A stretch of 64,000 nt of DNA from JAEZHK01 sp040768845 (GCA_040768845.1 JAXGME010000004.1:248001-312000); one strand, 5' to 3'; positions 8,076-16,009 are shown, counted from the stretch's first letter. Numbers and translations: made by a program. The notes: a model not told the origin generated them from the letters alone.

Positions 8076-8611
8076 TTGCCGACACCTCCCAGTGCGAGGG
8101 CGTAGGCCCGCGCCTCGTTCACCGCGTCCGTCACGGCCCGCGACGTAATGGTCGCGCCGGTCAGCGCGTCAATCTCGCCCGCGCCCGCGCCGTCCTTGAC
8201 GACTTCGAGCTCGGCGTTCTGGTTCACATACTGGCCGGTAAACTCCGGCTTTTCCGCGTTTTTGCCCAGCCCCACCGTTTCGTTGTTCTCTCCGATGATG
8301 ACGCCGGTAATCGTGCCCCCGGACTCAATGCCTACCGTCACCAGAAATTCGCCGCCATAGCCGGTGGCCGCGACTTCGACGACGCGCCCCCCGTCCGCCG
8401 TCACCAGCACAGAGCGGATGTTGCCGGTGAGCACCGCGCGCTCGTCCGGCACCGCCTGGCCGTCGATCACCTGCCCGCGGGCGCTGGCGGAGGCCAGCGC
8501 CTTCTGGCGCTCGATGGGCTCCTTGGTGACGTAGTAGGTGGCGCCCAGCGCGAGGCCCGCCACCAGCGCGATCAGAAAAAGCCGACCGCTCAGCCGTATC
8601 AGGTCACGCAC
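8072..8611 (-). CDS. rnfG: Rnf complex subunit RnfG (covalent FMN)
   Basis: A 179-residue subunit with one N-terminal membrane helix (residues 8-26) and an outside FMN-binding domain. ALTGATITSRAV (about residues 150-161) is the flavinylation motif whose threonine receives FMN through a phosphoester bond; ApbE-type transferases do this, and none is in the window. It overlaps rnfD by 8 nt and rnfE by 4 nt, so it is translationally coupled to both. Confidence 0.95.
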   Translation of the reverse strand: MRDLIRLSGRLFLIALVAGLALGATYYVTKEPIERQKALASASARGQVIDGQAVPDERAVLTGNIRSVLVTADGGRVVEVAATGYGGEFLVTVGIESGGTITGVIIGENNETVGLGKNAEKPEFTGQYVNQNAELEVVKDGAGAGEIDALTGATITSRAVTDAVNEARAYALALGGVGK

Positions 8612-9602
8612 GGTGCTTCACCTCCCCGAAGCTGCGGGCGCGGATGCCGCGCTCGATCAGCGGTACGCAGAGATTCATCAGCAGGATGGAAAAGCTGACC
8701 CCCTCCGGATAGCTGCCATAGAGGCGTATGACCACCGTGAAAAGGCCGCAGCCCAATGCGTAGATCCACTGTCCGGCCCGCGTGACGGGCGAGGTGGTGG
8801 GGTCCGTGGCCATAAAGACGGCGCCCAGCAAAAGCCCGCCGGACAGCGCGTGCACCGCGCCGTCCACCAGCGGCGGGTAGTAGCTCTCGCCCATCGGGCC
8901 GCCGAGGAGCGCCGTTCCGGCAAACACCGTGCCGACAAATACCACCGGAATGCGCCAGGAAACGACGCCAAAAACCATCAGCCATACAAAGCCGATCAGC
9001 ACCGCAAGGGCGCTGGCCTCCCCGATGCAGCCGGCCGCGCTGCCAAAAAGCAGCCGGGTCAGGTCCGCGCCCCAGCCGCCGGAAACCTCAAAGGCTGCGC
9101 CGCCCTGCTTGATCAGGGACATCGGCGTGGCGGAGGTCAGCGCGTCGGCGGTGCTGGCCGTCAGCGCGTTGAGGGGGTTGATCCACGCGGTCATCCGCGA
9201 AGGAAAGCTGGCCAGAAGAAACGCGCGCGCGGCCAGCGCGGGGTTGACAAAGTTGTTGCCCAGACCGCCAAAGAGCATCTTCACAAGGCCAATGGCAAAG
9301 ACCGAGCCCACGACGCACAGCCACCAGGGCGCGGTGGCGGGCAGATTCATGCCCAGCAGCAGCCCCGTCACCGCGGCGGACAGATCGCCGACGGTATTGG
9401 GCCGCTTCATCAGCCGCCCAAAGGCCCACTCGGACAGGATGGCGGAAGCCGTGGTCACCAGCAGCACGACCAGCGCATGGTAGCCGAACCGGTAGACGCC
9501 CATCACGCCAGCGGGCGCCAACGCGATCAGCACGTGGCGCATGACCGCGCGCGTATCCTGCGGGCCGCGAAGGTGGGGGGAAGGGGAGACGTTCAGCTTC
9601 AT
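8604..9602 (-). CDS. rnfD: Rnf complex membrane subunit RnfD
   Basis: A 332-residue polytopic subunit of the NqrB/RnfD family. The start MKLNVSPSPHLRG at 9602 matches the family N-terminus and has AGGAGG upstream; the open frame continues to 9743 but that part overlaps rnfC. A threonine in SATPMSLIKQGG (near residue 160) falls at the expected flavinylation segment of NqrB/RnfD. It forms the membrane core that couples electron flow to Na+ or H+ export. Confidence 0.95.
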   Translation of the reverse strand: MKLNVSPSPHLRGPQDTRAVMRHVLIALAPAGVMGVYRFGYHALVVLLVTTASAILSEWAFGRLMKRPNTVGDLSAAVTGLLLGMNLPATAPWWLCVVGSVFAIGLVKMLFGGLGNNFVNPALAARAFLLASFPSRMTAWINPLNALTASTADALTSATPMSLIKQGGAAFEVSGGWGADLTRLLFGSAAGCIGEASALAVLIGFVWLMVFGVVSWRIPVVFVGTVFAGTALLGGPMGESYYPPLVDGAVHALSGGLLLGAVFMATDPTTSPVTRAGQWIYALGCGLFTVVIRLYGSYPEGVSFSILLMNLCVPLIERGIRARSFGEVKHRA

Positions 9603-9624
9603 TTGTCGTACAGCCTCCTGTTCG

Positions 9625-10962
9625 TCACTCGCCCGCCGCGCTGCCGCGGACGAGCGCCTTTGCCAGGCGTATATTCTGAACCAGCTGCCGCCGGGCGGGG
9701 CAGACGTAGCCGCAGGCGCCGCATTCAATGCACTCGTGCGCAAAGAAACGGGCGGCCTTCGCGGCGTCCCGCGCCGAGATGGCCTCCTCGATGGCGTAGG
9801 GCTGAAGCCCCGCGGGGCAGACCTGATGGCAGCGCCCGCAGCGGATGCAGGCGGAGGGTTCCGGCACGTGGGCGGCCAAACCGGCCAGGGCGATGATGCC
9901 CGATGTCCCCGCGATCACGGGTACATCGTCCGTAAAAAGCGCGGTCCCCATCATCGGCCCGCCTGCGATGAGCTTGTCGGGCGCGCCGCCCGGATAGCCG
10001 CCGCAGAACCCGATGCAGTCCCGAAGGCTCGTTCCAATGCGCACGCGCAGGTTTTTCGGCTCCGCGACTGCGTTGCCCGTGACGGTGATGATCCGGTCAA
10101 TCAGCGGCCGGCCCTCGGTGACGGCCAGGTTGAGCGCCGCCATCGTGCCCACGTTGAACACGGCGCACCCCGCGTCCCAGGGCAGGGCGCCTGCGGGCAC
10201 CTTTCGCCCGGTCAGCGCGTAGATCAGCTGCCGCTCTCCGCCCTGGGGATACCTGGGCCTGAGCGGGCGCACCGAAACGGGCGTGCCTTCGGCCGCCCCG
10301 GAAACGGCGCGAAGGGCCGCGGCCTTGTCCGATTCGATGCCCAGGATCGCGCGGGCCGCGCCCAGCGCGCGCAGCGCGAGGAGCGCCCCGCCGATCACGT
10401 CTTCCGGGTGCTCCTGCATGAGGCGGTCATCTGCCGTCAGCCAGGGTTCGCATTCGGAGCCGTTGAGGATCAGCGTATCCACCGTCCGGCCCTGGGGCGC
10501 GCTCAGCTTGACGTGGACGGGGAACGTCGCGCCGCCCAGCCCCACCAGCCCCTTTTCCCGCGCGAGGCGCACGATTCCCTGCGCGTCGAGCGTCGCAGGA
10601 TCGACGGGCGCGCAGGATTCGTCCCAGGTGTCCTGGCGGTCGTTTTCGATGACGACGGCGGGCACCAGCCGCCGCCCGGTGGGGTGGGGCCGGGGTTCCA
10701 CCGCGATCACCTTGCCGGATACGCTGGCGTAAAGGGGTGCGCTGACAAAGGCGTCGCTGTCCGCGATCTTCTGACCCATTTTTACAAAATCGCCCCGCCT
10801 GACCAGCGGGGTAAGCTGCGCCCCGGAAACCCGGAGCATGGAGAGGACCACGCGCTCCGGGGCGGGCATATTCGCGATTGGGGTCTCGCCGGTGCGTCGT
10901 CCGCCGCCCGGCGCGTTGGCGGGATGAATCCCGCCGGGAAAGTCGTATATGCGCATATTCAT
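9625..10962 (-). CDS. rnfC: Rnf complex NADH-binding subunit RnfC
   Basis: A 445-residue peripheral subunit, first gene of rnfCDGEAB. The start at 10962 (MNMRIYDFPGGIHP) has GAGGAAGGGA upstream; a longer frame to 10989 lacks such a site. It contains the NADH/FMN-binding fold shared with NuoF (GLGGATFPVHVKL near residue 150) and two C-terminal 4Fe-4S motifs, CIRCGRCHQVCP and CIECGACGYVCP (about 370-420). It transfers electrons between NADH and the membrane subunits. Confidence 0.95.
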   Translation of the reverse strand: MNMRIYDFPGGIHPANAPGGGRRTGETPIANMPAPERVVLSMLRVSGAQLTPLVRRGDFVKMGQKIADSDAFVSAPLYASVSGKVIAVEPRPHPTGRRLVPAVVIENDRQDTWDESCAPVDPATLDAQGIVRLAREKGLVGLGGATFPVHVKLSAPQGRTVDTLILNGSECEPWLTADDRLMQEHPEDVIGGALLALRALGAARAILGIESDKAAALRAVSGAAEGTPVSVRPLRPRYPQGGERQLIYALTGRKVPAGALPWDAGCAVFNVGTMAALNLAVTEGRPLIDRIITVTGNAVAEPKNLRVRIGTSLRDCIGFCGGYPGGAPDKLIAGGPMMGTALFTDDVPVIAGTSGIIALAGLAAHVPEPSACIRCGRCHQVCPAGLQPYAIEEAISARDAAKAARFFAHECIECGACGYVCPARRQLVQNIRLAKALVRGSAAGE

Positions 10963-11085
10963 TCCCTTCCTCACTTCAGGTGTCCGCATGCCGATGCTTT
11001 TTATAAAGCGCTGCGCCAGCCGTCGTCAAGCCGTGGAACGACCCGATTGAGCGCGCGTGTGCTGGAATGCGAAGGGCATGTTATT

Positions 11086-11114
11086 ATTATAACAAAAGCA
11101 CCCTGCCGCTGCAA
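11086..11114 (-). promoter_or_regulatory. Putative rnf operon promoter; note on the 10963-11199 gap
   Basis: On the minus strand, TTGCAG (11109-11114), a 17-bp spacer and a perfect TATAAT (11086-11091) precede rnfC with a leader of about 120 nt. Apart from this promoter and the neighbouring terminator, I see no gene or RNA in 10963-11199. Confidence 0.45.
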
Positions 11115-11199
11115 GGTGCTGGCTATCGCAATTTTGACATACCGCCATTCAAAATTTATATGCCTTGCCGAATATTTGTCGCATTTGTTTCCGGATGAC

Positions 11200-11225
11200 A
11201 AAAAAGCGCGCCGATTCCGGCGCGC
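11200..11225 (-). terminator. Intrinsic terminator of the Cys/Lys-rich gene
   Basis: On the minus strand, GCGCGCC and GGCGCGC pair around a 6-nt loop (11206-11225) and are followed by six T. It ends the gene at 11262-11663 before rnfC. Confidence 0.8.
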
Positions 11226-11261
11226 AGACAAGCGGCGGCACCCGAAGCATCCGGCGGATCT

Positions 11262-11663
11262 TTACCCCCGCTTGTGGCGGCTGCCCTTTTTCTTGCCGCG
11301 CTTTTTCTTTTCGCGCTTCTTTTTGCCGTGCTTCTTTTTATCGTGCTTCTTTTTTTTATGCTTCTCGGGGCGTGCCGCGTCCAGCTTTGCCAGAATACCA
11401 CCCAGCAGGTGCGCTTCTTCGGCACCCAGTGCATCCAGCGTCATTTTGCCGTGTCGAAGCGCGCGCGATACGCGGCGCATGGTTTTGCCCAGGGCCGCGC
11501 CCCCGTCCTCCCGCGCCGGCGCGAGCGCGGCCGCCGCTTCCTCCCGCGCCATTTCCTCATGGCGGGCGCGCTTTCTCGCGTACAGCTCGCCCACGCGGCA
11601 GCGGGGGGAGGCGAGGCTGCAGTGCCTGTGGCAGCCGGGACAGGTTTCGGCATTTTTCGACAT
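11262..11663 (-). CDS. Small protein with Cys cluster and Lys/His-rich tail
   Basis: A 133-residue protein of unknown function. The N-terminus holds CPGCHRHCSLASPRC (residues 8-22), a probable metal-binding knuckle; the middle is helical and alanine/arginine-rich; the last 35 residues are almost only Lys, His, Arg and Gly in repeats of the KKKH/KKKR type. The start at 11663 has GAGGAAA upstream, and a terminator follows the stop, which supports a real gene. The basic tail suggests binding to nucleic acid or another polyanion; that is inference. Repeat copy 2 lies in its upstream region. Confidence 0.65.
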   Translation of the reverse strand: MSKNAETCPGCHRHCSLASPRCRVGELYARKRARHEEMAREEAAAALAPAREDGGAALGKTMRRVSRALRHGKMTLDALGAEEAHLLGGILAKLDAARPEKHKKKKHDKKKHGKKKREKKKRGKKKGSRHKRG

Positions 11664-11759
11664 GCTCGTTTCCTCTTTCCTGCTCGAAATTGCGGGATTG
11701 TGCGTTTTCTACCCCTTTTCGCGCGCTGTGAAAAGCCCAGGCGCCGGATTTTGGGTATT

Positions 11760-11921
11760 AGTAGTCCACGGAGTCTAAGAACCGATGATAGGGCGCAGAG
11801 ATTTTTCTGCCCGGCACGGAGCCGGAGCGCAGGCGTAGCAGCGCTACGTCAAGCGGAGAGCGACACGGCCGGACAGGAAAAGATCCAGCCATAGCGCGGA
11901 AATTAGGCTTCGCGGACGACT
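11760..11921 (+). repeat. 162-bp TIR repeat, copy 2; note on the 11664-12054 gap
   Basis: Same length and layout as copy 1, differing from it at roughly a dozen positions by eye. The left end is AGTAGTCCACGGAGTCTAA and the right end GGCTTCGCGGACGACT. It fills the gap between the divergent Cys/Lys-rich gene and tcdA, together with a solo terminus at 11922-11947 and the tcdA promoter; no gene is visible in the remaining bases of 11664-12054. Confidence 0.9.
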
Positions 11922-11947
11922 AGGGTTCTTAGACTTCGTGGACTACT
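11922..11947 (-). repeat. Solo left terminus of the 162-bp repeat
   Basis: The reverse complement of 11924-11947 matches the first 24 bases of the element's left end (AGTAGTCCACGAAGTCTAAG, then AACC). It directly abuts the right end of copy 2 in the opposite orientation. It is probably what remains of a second copy that lost its interior. Confidence 0.75.
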
Positions 11948-11987
11948 GGGCCTCCAATCCAGGCAATGGGATCAAAAAATGTGCGCG

Positions 11988-12016
11988 TGGACAGGCGCCC
12001 GATTTCGCGGTACAAT
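11988..12016 (+). promoter_or_regulatory. tcdA promoter
   Basis: TGGACA (11988-11993), a 17-bp spacer and TACAAT (12011-12016); each hexamer differs from consensus at one position. Predicted transcription starts near 12023, about 30 nt before the GTG/ATG start region. Confidence 0.65.
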
Positions 12017-12054
12017 AGGGGGCGGCGCGGCGAACGCCGCGCGGGAGGGCATAA

Positions 12055-12858
12055 GTGCGTATGCGGAACGAATTTTCACGGTCGGAGTTGATCTTTGGGC
12101 GCGAGGGGATGGCGGCGCTCTGGGCGAGCCGGGTAGCGGTGTTCGGCGTGGGCGGCGTGGGCGGCGGCGCGGTGGAGGCGCTGGCCCGGGGCGGCGTCGG
12201 CGCCATCGACCTGGTGGACGACGACAGGGTGTGTCTGACCAACATCAACCGCCAGATCATTGCCGCCCATTCCACCGTCGGACGGTTGAAGGTGGACGCG
12301 GCGGAGGAGCGCATCCGGGACATCTGTCCGGAGATCGCCGTCCGCAGGCACGCGTGCTTTTTTCTGCCAGAGACGGCGGACGCGCTGAATTTTTCGCAGT
12401 ATGACTATGTGATCGACGCCATCGACACCGTCAAGGGGAAGCTGGAGATCATCCTGCGCGCCCGGGCGGCGGGGGTTCCCGTCATTTCCTGTATGGGCGC
12501 GGGCAACAAGACAGACCCGACCATGCTGCGCGTCGCGGACATTTACGAAACGAAGGTCTGCCCGCTGGCGCGCGTGATGCGCGCGGAGCTTCGCAAGCGG
12601 GGCGTCGAGGGGCTGACGGTCGTCTATTCCGAGGAGCCGCCGAAGCGCCCGCGGGCGGAAGCGGCCTGCGGAGCGGACTGCGTCTGCCCGCCGGACGCGC
12701 CGCGAACATGCGCCGCGCGCAGATCGATTCCCGGCTCCGCATCCTTCGTGCCGCCGGTGGCGGGGATGATCGCCGCGGGTGTGGTGATCCGGTCTCTCGC
12801 GTCAAGGGGCGCGGAAGCCGCTAAAGCCGCCGCCCTGCGGCCAAAGGCCGCGCCGTAG
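12055..12858 (+). CDS. tcdA: tRNA threonylcarbamoyladenosine dehydratase (TcdA/ThiF family)
   Basis: A 267-residue E1-like adenylating enzyme that cyclises t6A37 in ANN-decoding tRNAs to ct6A. It has the nucleotide-binding loop FGVGGVGG (about residue 30), the acidic LVDDDRVCLTNINRQ, the catalytic-region motif SCMGAGNKTDPT (about 143), and a cysteine set ACGADCVCPP suited to metal or thiol chemistry. GGAGGG at 12044 serves GTG 12055 (5 nt) or ATG 12061 (11 nt). The last 235 nt are overlapped on the other strand by the tail of an EamA gene. Confidence 0.9.
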   Translation: MRMRNEFSRSELIFGREGMAALWASRVAVFGVGGVGGGAVEALARGGVGAIDLVDDDRVCLTNINRQIIAAHSTVGRLKVDAAEERIRDICPEIAVRRHACFFLPETADALNFSQYDYVIDAIDTVKGKLEIILRARAAGVPVISCMGAGNKTDPTMLRVADIYETKVCPLARVMRAELRKRGVEGLTVVYSEEPPKRPRAEAACGADCVCPPDAPRTCAARRSIPGSASFVPPVAGMIAAGVVIRSLASRGAEAAKAAALRPKAAP

Positions 12859-13706
12859 TTGAAGAGCAGCACGCCCACCAGAATTACCCCGCCGCCGAGG
12901 AGCGTGCCGCGGTCCGGCACCTCGTTGGCCATCAAAAAGCCCAGGGCCGAGGCCAGAAGCGGCGACAGGAACATGTAATTGCTGACGGAGGAGGCCTTCT
13001 CCGCCCGTTTAAAGGCGTTGGCCCAGGCGACGTAGGCGAAGGCGCTGGTAAAGACGCCCAAAATCGCCACGTACATTAGCAGGCGCGGCGGGGCCGTCAC
13101 GGCCTGCGCGGCGCCCTGTGGCGCAAACACCGCCAGCATGAGCGTGCCCGCCAGCACGCTGTAGGCGGAAGCCTGGAGGCCGGAATAGGTTTTGGTCAGG
13201 CGGCGCTGCAGCAGGTTGTAGGCGCTCAGCAGCACCACGGCCGCCAGCAGGTAGAGAAGGCCGGCGTTCACGGAAAACACGCCGTCCATCAGCATGAGCA
13301 GCGCCACGCCGCTGAATTCCACCGCCATCGCGGCCCACTGATGGGGGCGCAGCATCTCGCCGTGGAGGGCGCGGGCCATCAGCGCGGTCAACACCGGCAC
13401 CGTTGCAAGCACCACGCTGCCTGTGGCGGAGGACACCGTTTCGCAGCCCTTGTTGAATGCGATCATGTAGAGGAAAAAACCCGTCGCGCCGCTGAGGAGA
13501 AACCACTTCCAGTCCGCCCGCCGGGGCAGCGGCACCCGCTTCAGCCACAGCACCGCGATCAGCACCACGGATGCCGCGAAATACCGGAGAAATCCCAGCG
13601 GAAACGCCGTGAAGTGCTGGAGCGAAAGCCTCGTCAGCACGAAGGCCATCGACCAAAAGAGGATTGTCGCCATAGCCCAGGGGTGATGGCTGTCCATGAA
13701 CCGCAT
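12624..13706 (-). CDS. EamA/DMT family transporter with antisense tail
   Basis: A 360-residue exporter of the drug/metabolite superfamily with ten predicted membrane segments in two EamA repeats (for example SMAFVLTRLSLQHF early and LSPLLASALGFLMANEVPDR late). The last membrane segment (GGVILVGVLLFNYG) ends near residue 285. About 75 more residues, hydrophilic and of low complexity, are encoded antisense to the 3' end of tcdA. ATG 13706 is the most likely start; it has only a weak ribosome binding site, but a strong promoter lies 47 nt upstream. Substrate unknown. Confidence 0.85.
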   Translation of the reverse strand: MRFMDSHHPWAMATILFWSMAFVLTRLSLQHFTAFPLGFLRYFAASVVLIAVLWLKRVPLPRRADWKWFLLSGATGFFLYMIAFNKGCETVSSATGSVVLATVPVLTALMARALHGEMLRPHQWAAMAVEFSGVALLMLMDGVFSVNAGLLYLLAAVVLLSAYNLLQRRLTKTYSGLQASAYSVLAGTLMLAVFAPQGAAQAVTAPPRLLMYVAILGVFTSAFAYVAWANAFKRAEKASSVSNYMFLSPLLASALGFLMANEVPDRGTLLGGGVILVGVLLFNYGAAFGRRAAALAASAPLDARDRITTPAAIIPATGGTKDAEPGIDLRAAHVRGASGGQTQSAPQAASARGRFGGSSE

Positions 13707-13752
13707 GCGCTCATCCGCTTTCGCGCCCGGCGCGCCGGGCGGTTTTCCATTT

Positions 13753-13781
13753 ATTATAGCGTCACTTTTGAAGAATGGCAA
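13753..13781 (-). promoter_or_regulatory. Promoter of the EamA gene
   Basis: On the minus strand, TTGCCA (13776-13781), a 17-bp spacer and TATAAT (13753-13758). Predicted start of transcription near 13746, 40 nt before ATG 13706. Confidence 0.7.
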
Positions 13782-13832
13782 GAAAATGCGCGGGCCGCCC
13801 TCCGGGCGCACGTAAAGATTGCGCACAAGGGC

Positions 13833-13860
13833 TTGACAGGCCGGTCATACTGTATATAAT
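13833..13860 (+). promoter_or_regulatory. Consensus promoter of the GntR-ABC operon
   Basis: TTGACA (13833-13838), a 16-bp spacer and TATAAT (13855-13860). Transcription should begin near 13867, which excludes the TTG at 13866 as a start codon for the regulator. Confidence 0.8.
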
Positions 13861-13874
13861 GTATATTGACAGTA
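13848..13874. promoter_or_regulatory. Putative GntR/YtrA operator
   Basis: An inverted repeat with outer arms TACTGT and ACAGTA (13848-13853 and 13869-13874) and an AT-rich centre with TATA/TGTATA half-sites. It covers the -10 hexamer and start of transcription. YtrA-type GntR proteins usually repress their own operon from such a site. Confidence 0.55.
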
Positions 13875-13898
13875 AGCGCGCAAAGGGAGGCGGAACCG

Positions 13899-14279
13899 CT
13901 GAACATCATCCTGTCCAACACGTCGGACCTGCCCATCTATCAGCAGATTGTCGATCAGATGCGCGGGGCGATCTTGCGCGGGGAATTGACGGAGGGGGCG
14001 CTCCTGCCCTCGATCCGGGCGCTGGCCAGGGATCTTCGCATCAGCGTCATCACCACCGCCCGCGCCTATGACGAACTGGAGCGCGAAGGCTACATCGCCA
14101 GCGTCGCGGGGAAGGGCTCCTTTGTCGCGCCCAGAAGCAAGGAACTTCTGCACGAATCGCGCCTGGGCATGGTGGAGGAAAAGCTGGCGGAGGCGGTGCG
14201 CATGGCCGTGGCGCTGGACATCGGACGGCAGGAGGTCGAGCGCCTCATGGATCTGATCTATAAGGAGGATGTCAAGTGA
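13899..14279 (+). CDS. GntR family regulator (YtrA subfamily)
   Basis: A 126-residue regulator: winged helix (about residues 10-75, with PIYQQIVDQMRGAILRGEL and PSIRALARDLRISVITTARAY) followed by a short C-terminal dimerisation helix, as in the YtrA subfamily. Family proteins begin MNIILSN, which here corresponds to CTG 13899; AGGGAGG at 13884-13890 is 8 nt upstream. The only earlier start codon in frame, TTG 13866, lies at or before the predicted transcription start. The gene overlaps the ABC ATPase gene by 4 nt and likely represses the operon. Confidence 0.88.
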   Translation: MNIILSNTSDLPIYQQIVDQMRGAILRGELTEGALLPSIRALARDLRISVITTARAYDELEREGYIASVAGKGSFVAPRSKELLHESRLGMVEEKLAEAVRMAVALDIGRQEVERLMDLIYKEDVK

Positions 14280-15151
14280 CGTCGCTGGAAATCCGGAACA
14301 TTCATAAGCGCTATGGTGGCTTCGAGCTGAAAAACCTCAGCCTCAGCCTGGAGGAAGGGCAGATCATGGGGTTTATCGGGCCCAACGGCGCGGGAAAAAC
14401 CACGACCATCAAGGCGGTGCTGAACCAGATTCATCTGGACAGCGGGGAGATCCGTCTCTGGGGAAAGGACCACATCCGGTGCGAAACGGAGCTGAAAAAC
14501 CGGATCGGCGTGGTGCAGGACGAGGGGCACTTCTACGGCCATCTGAGCATCGCGCGCATGAAAAACCTGATCGCGCCCTTTTACAAAACCTGGGACGAGG
14601 GCGAGTACAGGCGCTTTATCGCCCTGTTCCGCCTGGAAGAGGAGAAGAAGATCTCCGAGCTCTCCAAGGGCATGAGGATGAAATTGGCCATCGCGCTGGC
14701 CCTCTCCCACGGGGCGGATCTCCTGATTATGGACGAGCCGACCTCCGGCCTGGACCCGCTGGTGCGGGAGGAACTGCTCGATCTGCTCCGGCACGTGATC
14801 GAAGACGAGCGCAAATCGGTCTTTTTTTCCACCCACATCACCTCCGATCTGGACAAGGTGGCCGACCGGATCGCGCTCCTCAACGAGGGGCGGCTGCTCT
14901 TTGACCGGCCGAAGGACGAACTGCTGGACGATCACGCCATCGTCAAGGGGCCGCAGTCGCTTTTGACGGAGGCGGCGCGCGCGCTGTTTGTGGGCGTGCG
15001 GGAGGGAGCGTACGGCTTTGAGGCGCTGACGGCAGACCGCGCCGCCGCGAGGAGGCTATTGGGCGAAGGGGCGGTCTTCGAGCGGCCGACGGTCGAGGAT
15101 CTGATGCTTCACTATGTCAGGAGGGAAGAGGGACATGTTCTGGCTGATTAA
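14276..15151 (+). CDS. ABC transporter ATP-binding protein
   Basis: A 291-residue ATPase. Walker A is GPNGAGKTTT (about residue 37), the signature is LSKGMRMKL (an LSKG variant common in ABC-2 exporters), Walker B is LLIMDEPTSGLDP, and the switch histidine is in STHITSDL. GTG 14276 overlaps the regulator stop and has AAGGAGG upstream. With the permease that follows it makes a small exporter under GntR/YtrA control; such systems are often induced by cell-wall-active compounds or antimicrobial peptides, but the substrate here is unknown. Confidence 0.9.
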   Translation: MTSLEIRNIHKRYGGFELKNLSLSLEEGQIMGFIGPNGAGKTTTIKAVLNQIHLDSGEIRLWGKDHIRCETELKNRIGVVQDEGHFYGHLSIARMKNLIAPFYKTWDEGEYRRFIALFRLEEEKKISELSKGMRMKLAIALALSHGADLLIMDEPTSGLDPLVREELLDLLRHVIEDERKSVFFSTHITSDLDKVADRIALLNEGRLLFDRPKDELLDDHAIVKGPQSLLTEAARALFVGVREGAYGFEALTADRAAARRLLGEGAVFERPTVEDLMLHYVRREEGHVLAD

Positions 15152-15758
15152 AAAGGAGCTTACCGCCAACAGCAGGTATCTGCTTATCGGCTTTGCGATC
15201 TTCGTGGCGTATGCCTTCATCTTTTCGGTCAACGGCGCGGGCCTATTCATGCTGTGCCTGACCATCGGTGTCTACTCACTCTTTTCCACCAATCTGGTGG
15301 TGGACGAGCGGTACAAAATCGATCTTCTGATGACGACGCTGCCCATCCGCCGGCGCGATATGGTGCTGGGCAAGCACCTGCTCTTGCTGGTGCTCTTTGT
15401 GGCCAGCGTCGCGCTGTACCTGGTGCTCTTTGCCGCGACGCGGGCCGCGGGGCTCGAGCGGATTCCGCCGCTCACGTTTTCCGCGGCGGCGATGGGGCTG
15501 TTCGCCTCCAGCGTCTACACCGGCGTCACGCTGCCGCTGGCCTACCGGTTTGGCGCCCAATCCACCCGGTACGTGGCGCTGGCGCTCTTCATTCTGGTGT
15601 TCGCACTGAGCGGCATGGTTCCCGAGGGAGCGCTGAACGCCGCGCGGGCCGGGCTGACGGAAGGGCAGATCGGCGCCGGGTTTCTCGCGGGCGCGCTGGC
15701 CGTAAACGCCGCGTCGTTTTTTGCCGCAAACGCGGTGTTTGCCAGGAAGGACCTGTGA
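15135..15758 (+). CDS. ABC-2 type permease
   Basis: A 207-residue membrane protein with six hydrophobic segments (for example YLLIGFAIFVAYAFIFSV and LLLLVLFVASVALYLVLFA). VDERYKIDLLMTTLPIRRRD (residues 56-75) is the typical ABC-2 loop. ATG 15135 follows AGGAGGGAAGAGGG and overlaps the ATPase gene by 17 nt; an in-frame ATG at 15114 has no such site. It is the membrane partner of the ATPase at 14276. Confidence 0.88.
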   Translation: MFWLIKKELTANSRYLLIGFAIFVAYAFIFSVNGAGLFMLCLTIGVYSLFSTNLVVDERYKIDLLMTTLPIRRRDMVLGKHLLLLVLFVASVALYLVLFAATRAAGLERIPPLTFSAAAMGLFASSVYTGVTLPLAYRFGAQSTRYVALALFILVFALSGMVPEGALNAARAGLTEGQIGAGFLAGALAVNAASFFAANAVFARKDL

Positions 15759-15851
15759 GGCGCGGGTACCACATCCGGTGGCCGAACCTGAAGAAAGCAC
15801 AAGATGTGCTGGCAACTTGCATAATTGTGACACAAATGTAACAAAAATCGA

Positions 15852-15880
15852 TTGCCAATGGGGCGCGCGCGTGCTATAAT
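15852..15880 (+). promoter_or_regulatory. pyrR-uraA promoter
   Basis: TTGCCA (15852-15857), a 17-bp spacer and TATAAT (15875-15880). Transcription should start near 15887, just before the attenuator. Confidence 0.75.
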
Positions 15881-15888
15881 CTCCCGGA

Positions 15889-15995
15889 ACGGGCTCTTTA
15901 AGGGCGGCACATTGATGCCGACAAGAGGCTCACAGGCCGGGCGTATGCCCGCGCGTGCCGATCTTGTCTGCCGCCATGCGCGCAGGCATTTTTTT
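15889..15995 (+). promoter_or_regulatory. PyrR-type transcription attenuator
   Basis: Two exclusive structures are visible. Terminator: TGCCCGCGCG (15946-15955) with CGCGCAGGCA (15979-15988), one mismatch, then seven T. Antiterminator: GACAAGA (15920-15926) with TCTTGTC (15962-15968), extended by GGC/GCC, which encloses the left terminator arm. The AAGAGGCT at 15923-15930 resembles the conserved end of the PyrR-binding loop, and CTCTT near 15894 could pair with AAGAG to form the PyrR-stabilised alternative. Uridine nucleotides would promote termination. Confidence 0.75.
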
Positions 15996-16009
15996 GTGGG
16001 GTGATGTTC

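Noticed and set aside
11134..11162. Plus-strand TTGACA with a 17-bp spacer and TATATG
   Set aside because: No plus-strand gene follows for about 900 bp; the genes here are read on the other strand. An antisense transcript is possible but unsupported.
13866..13868. TTG as start codon of the GntR-family regulator
   Set aside because: It lies at the predicted transcription start and would add residues absent from the family.
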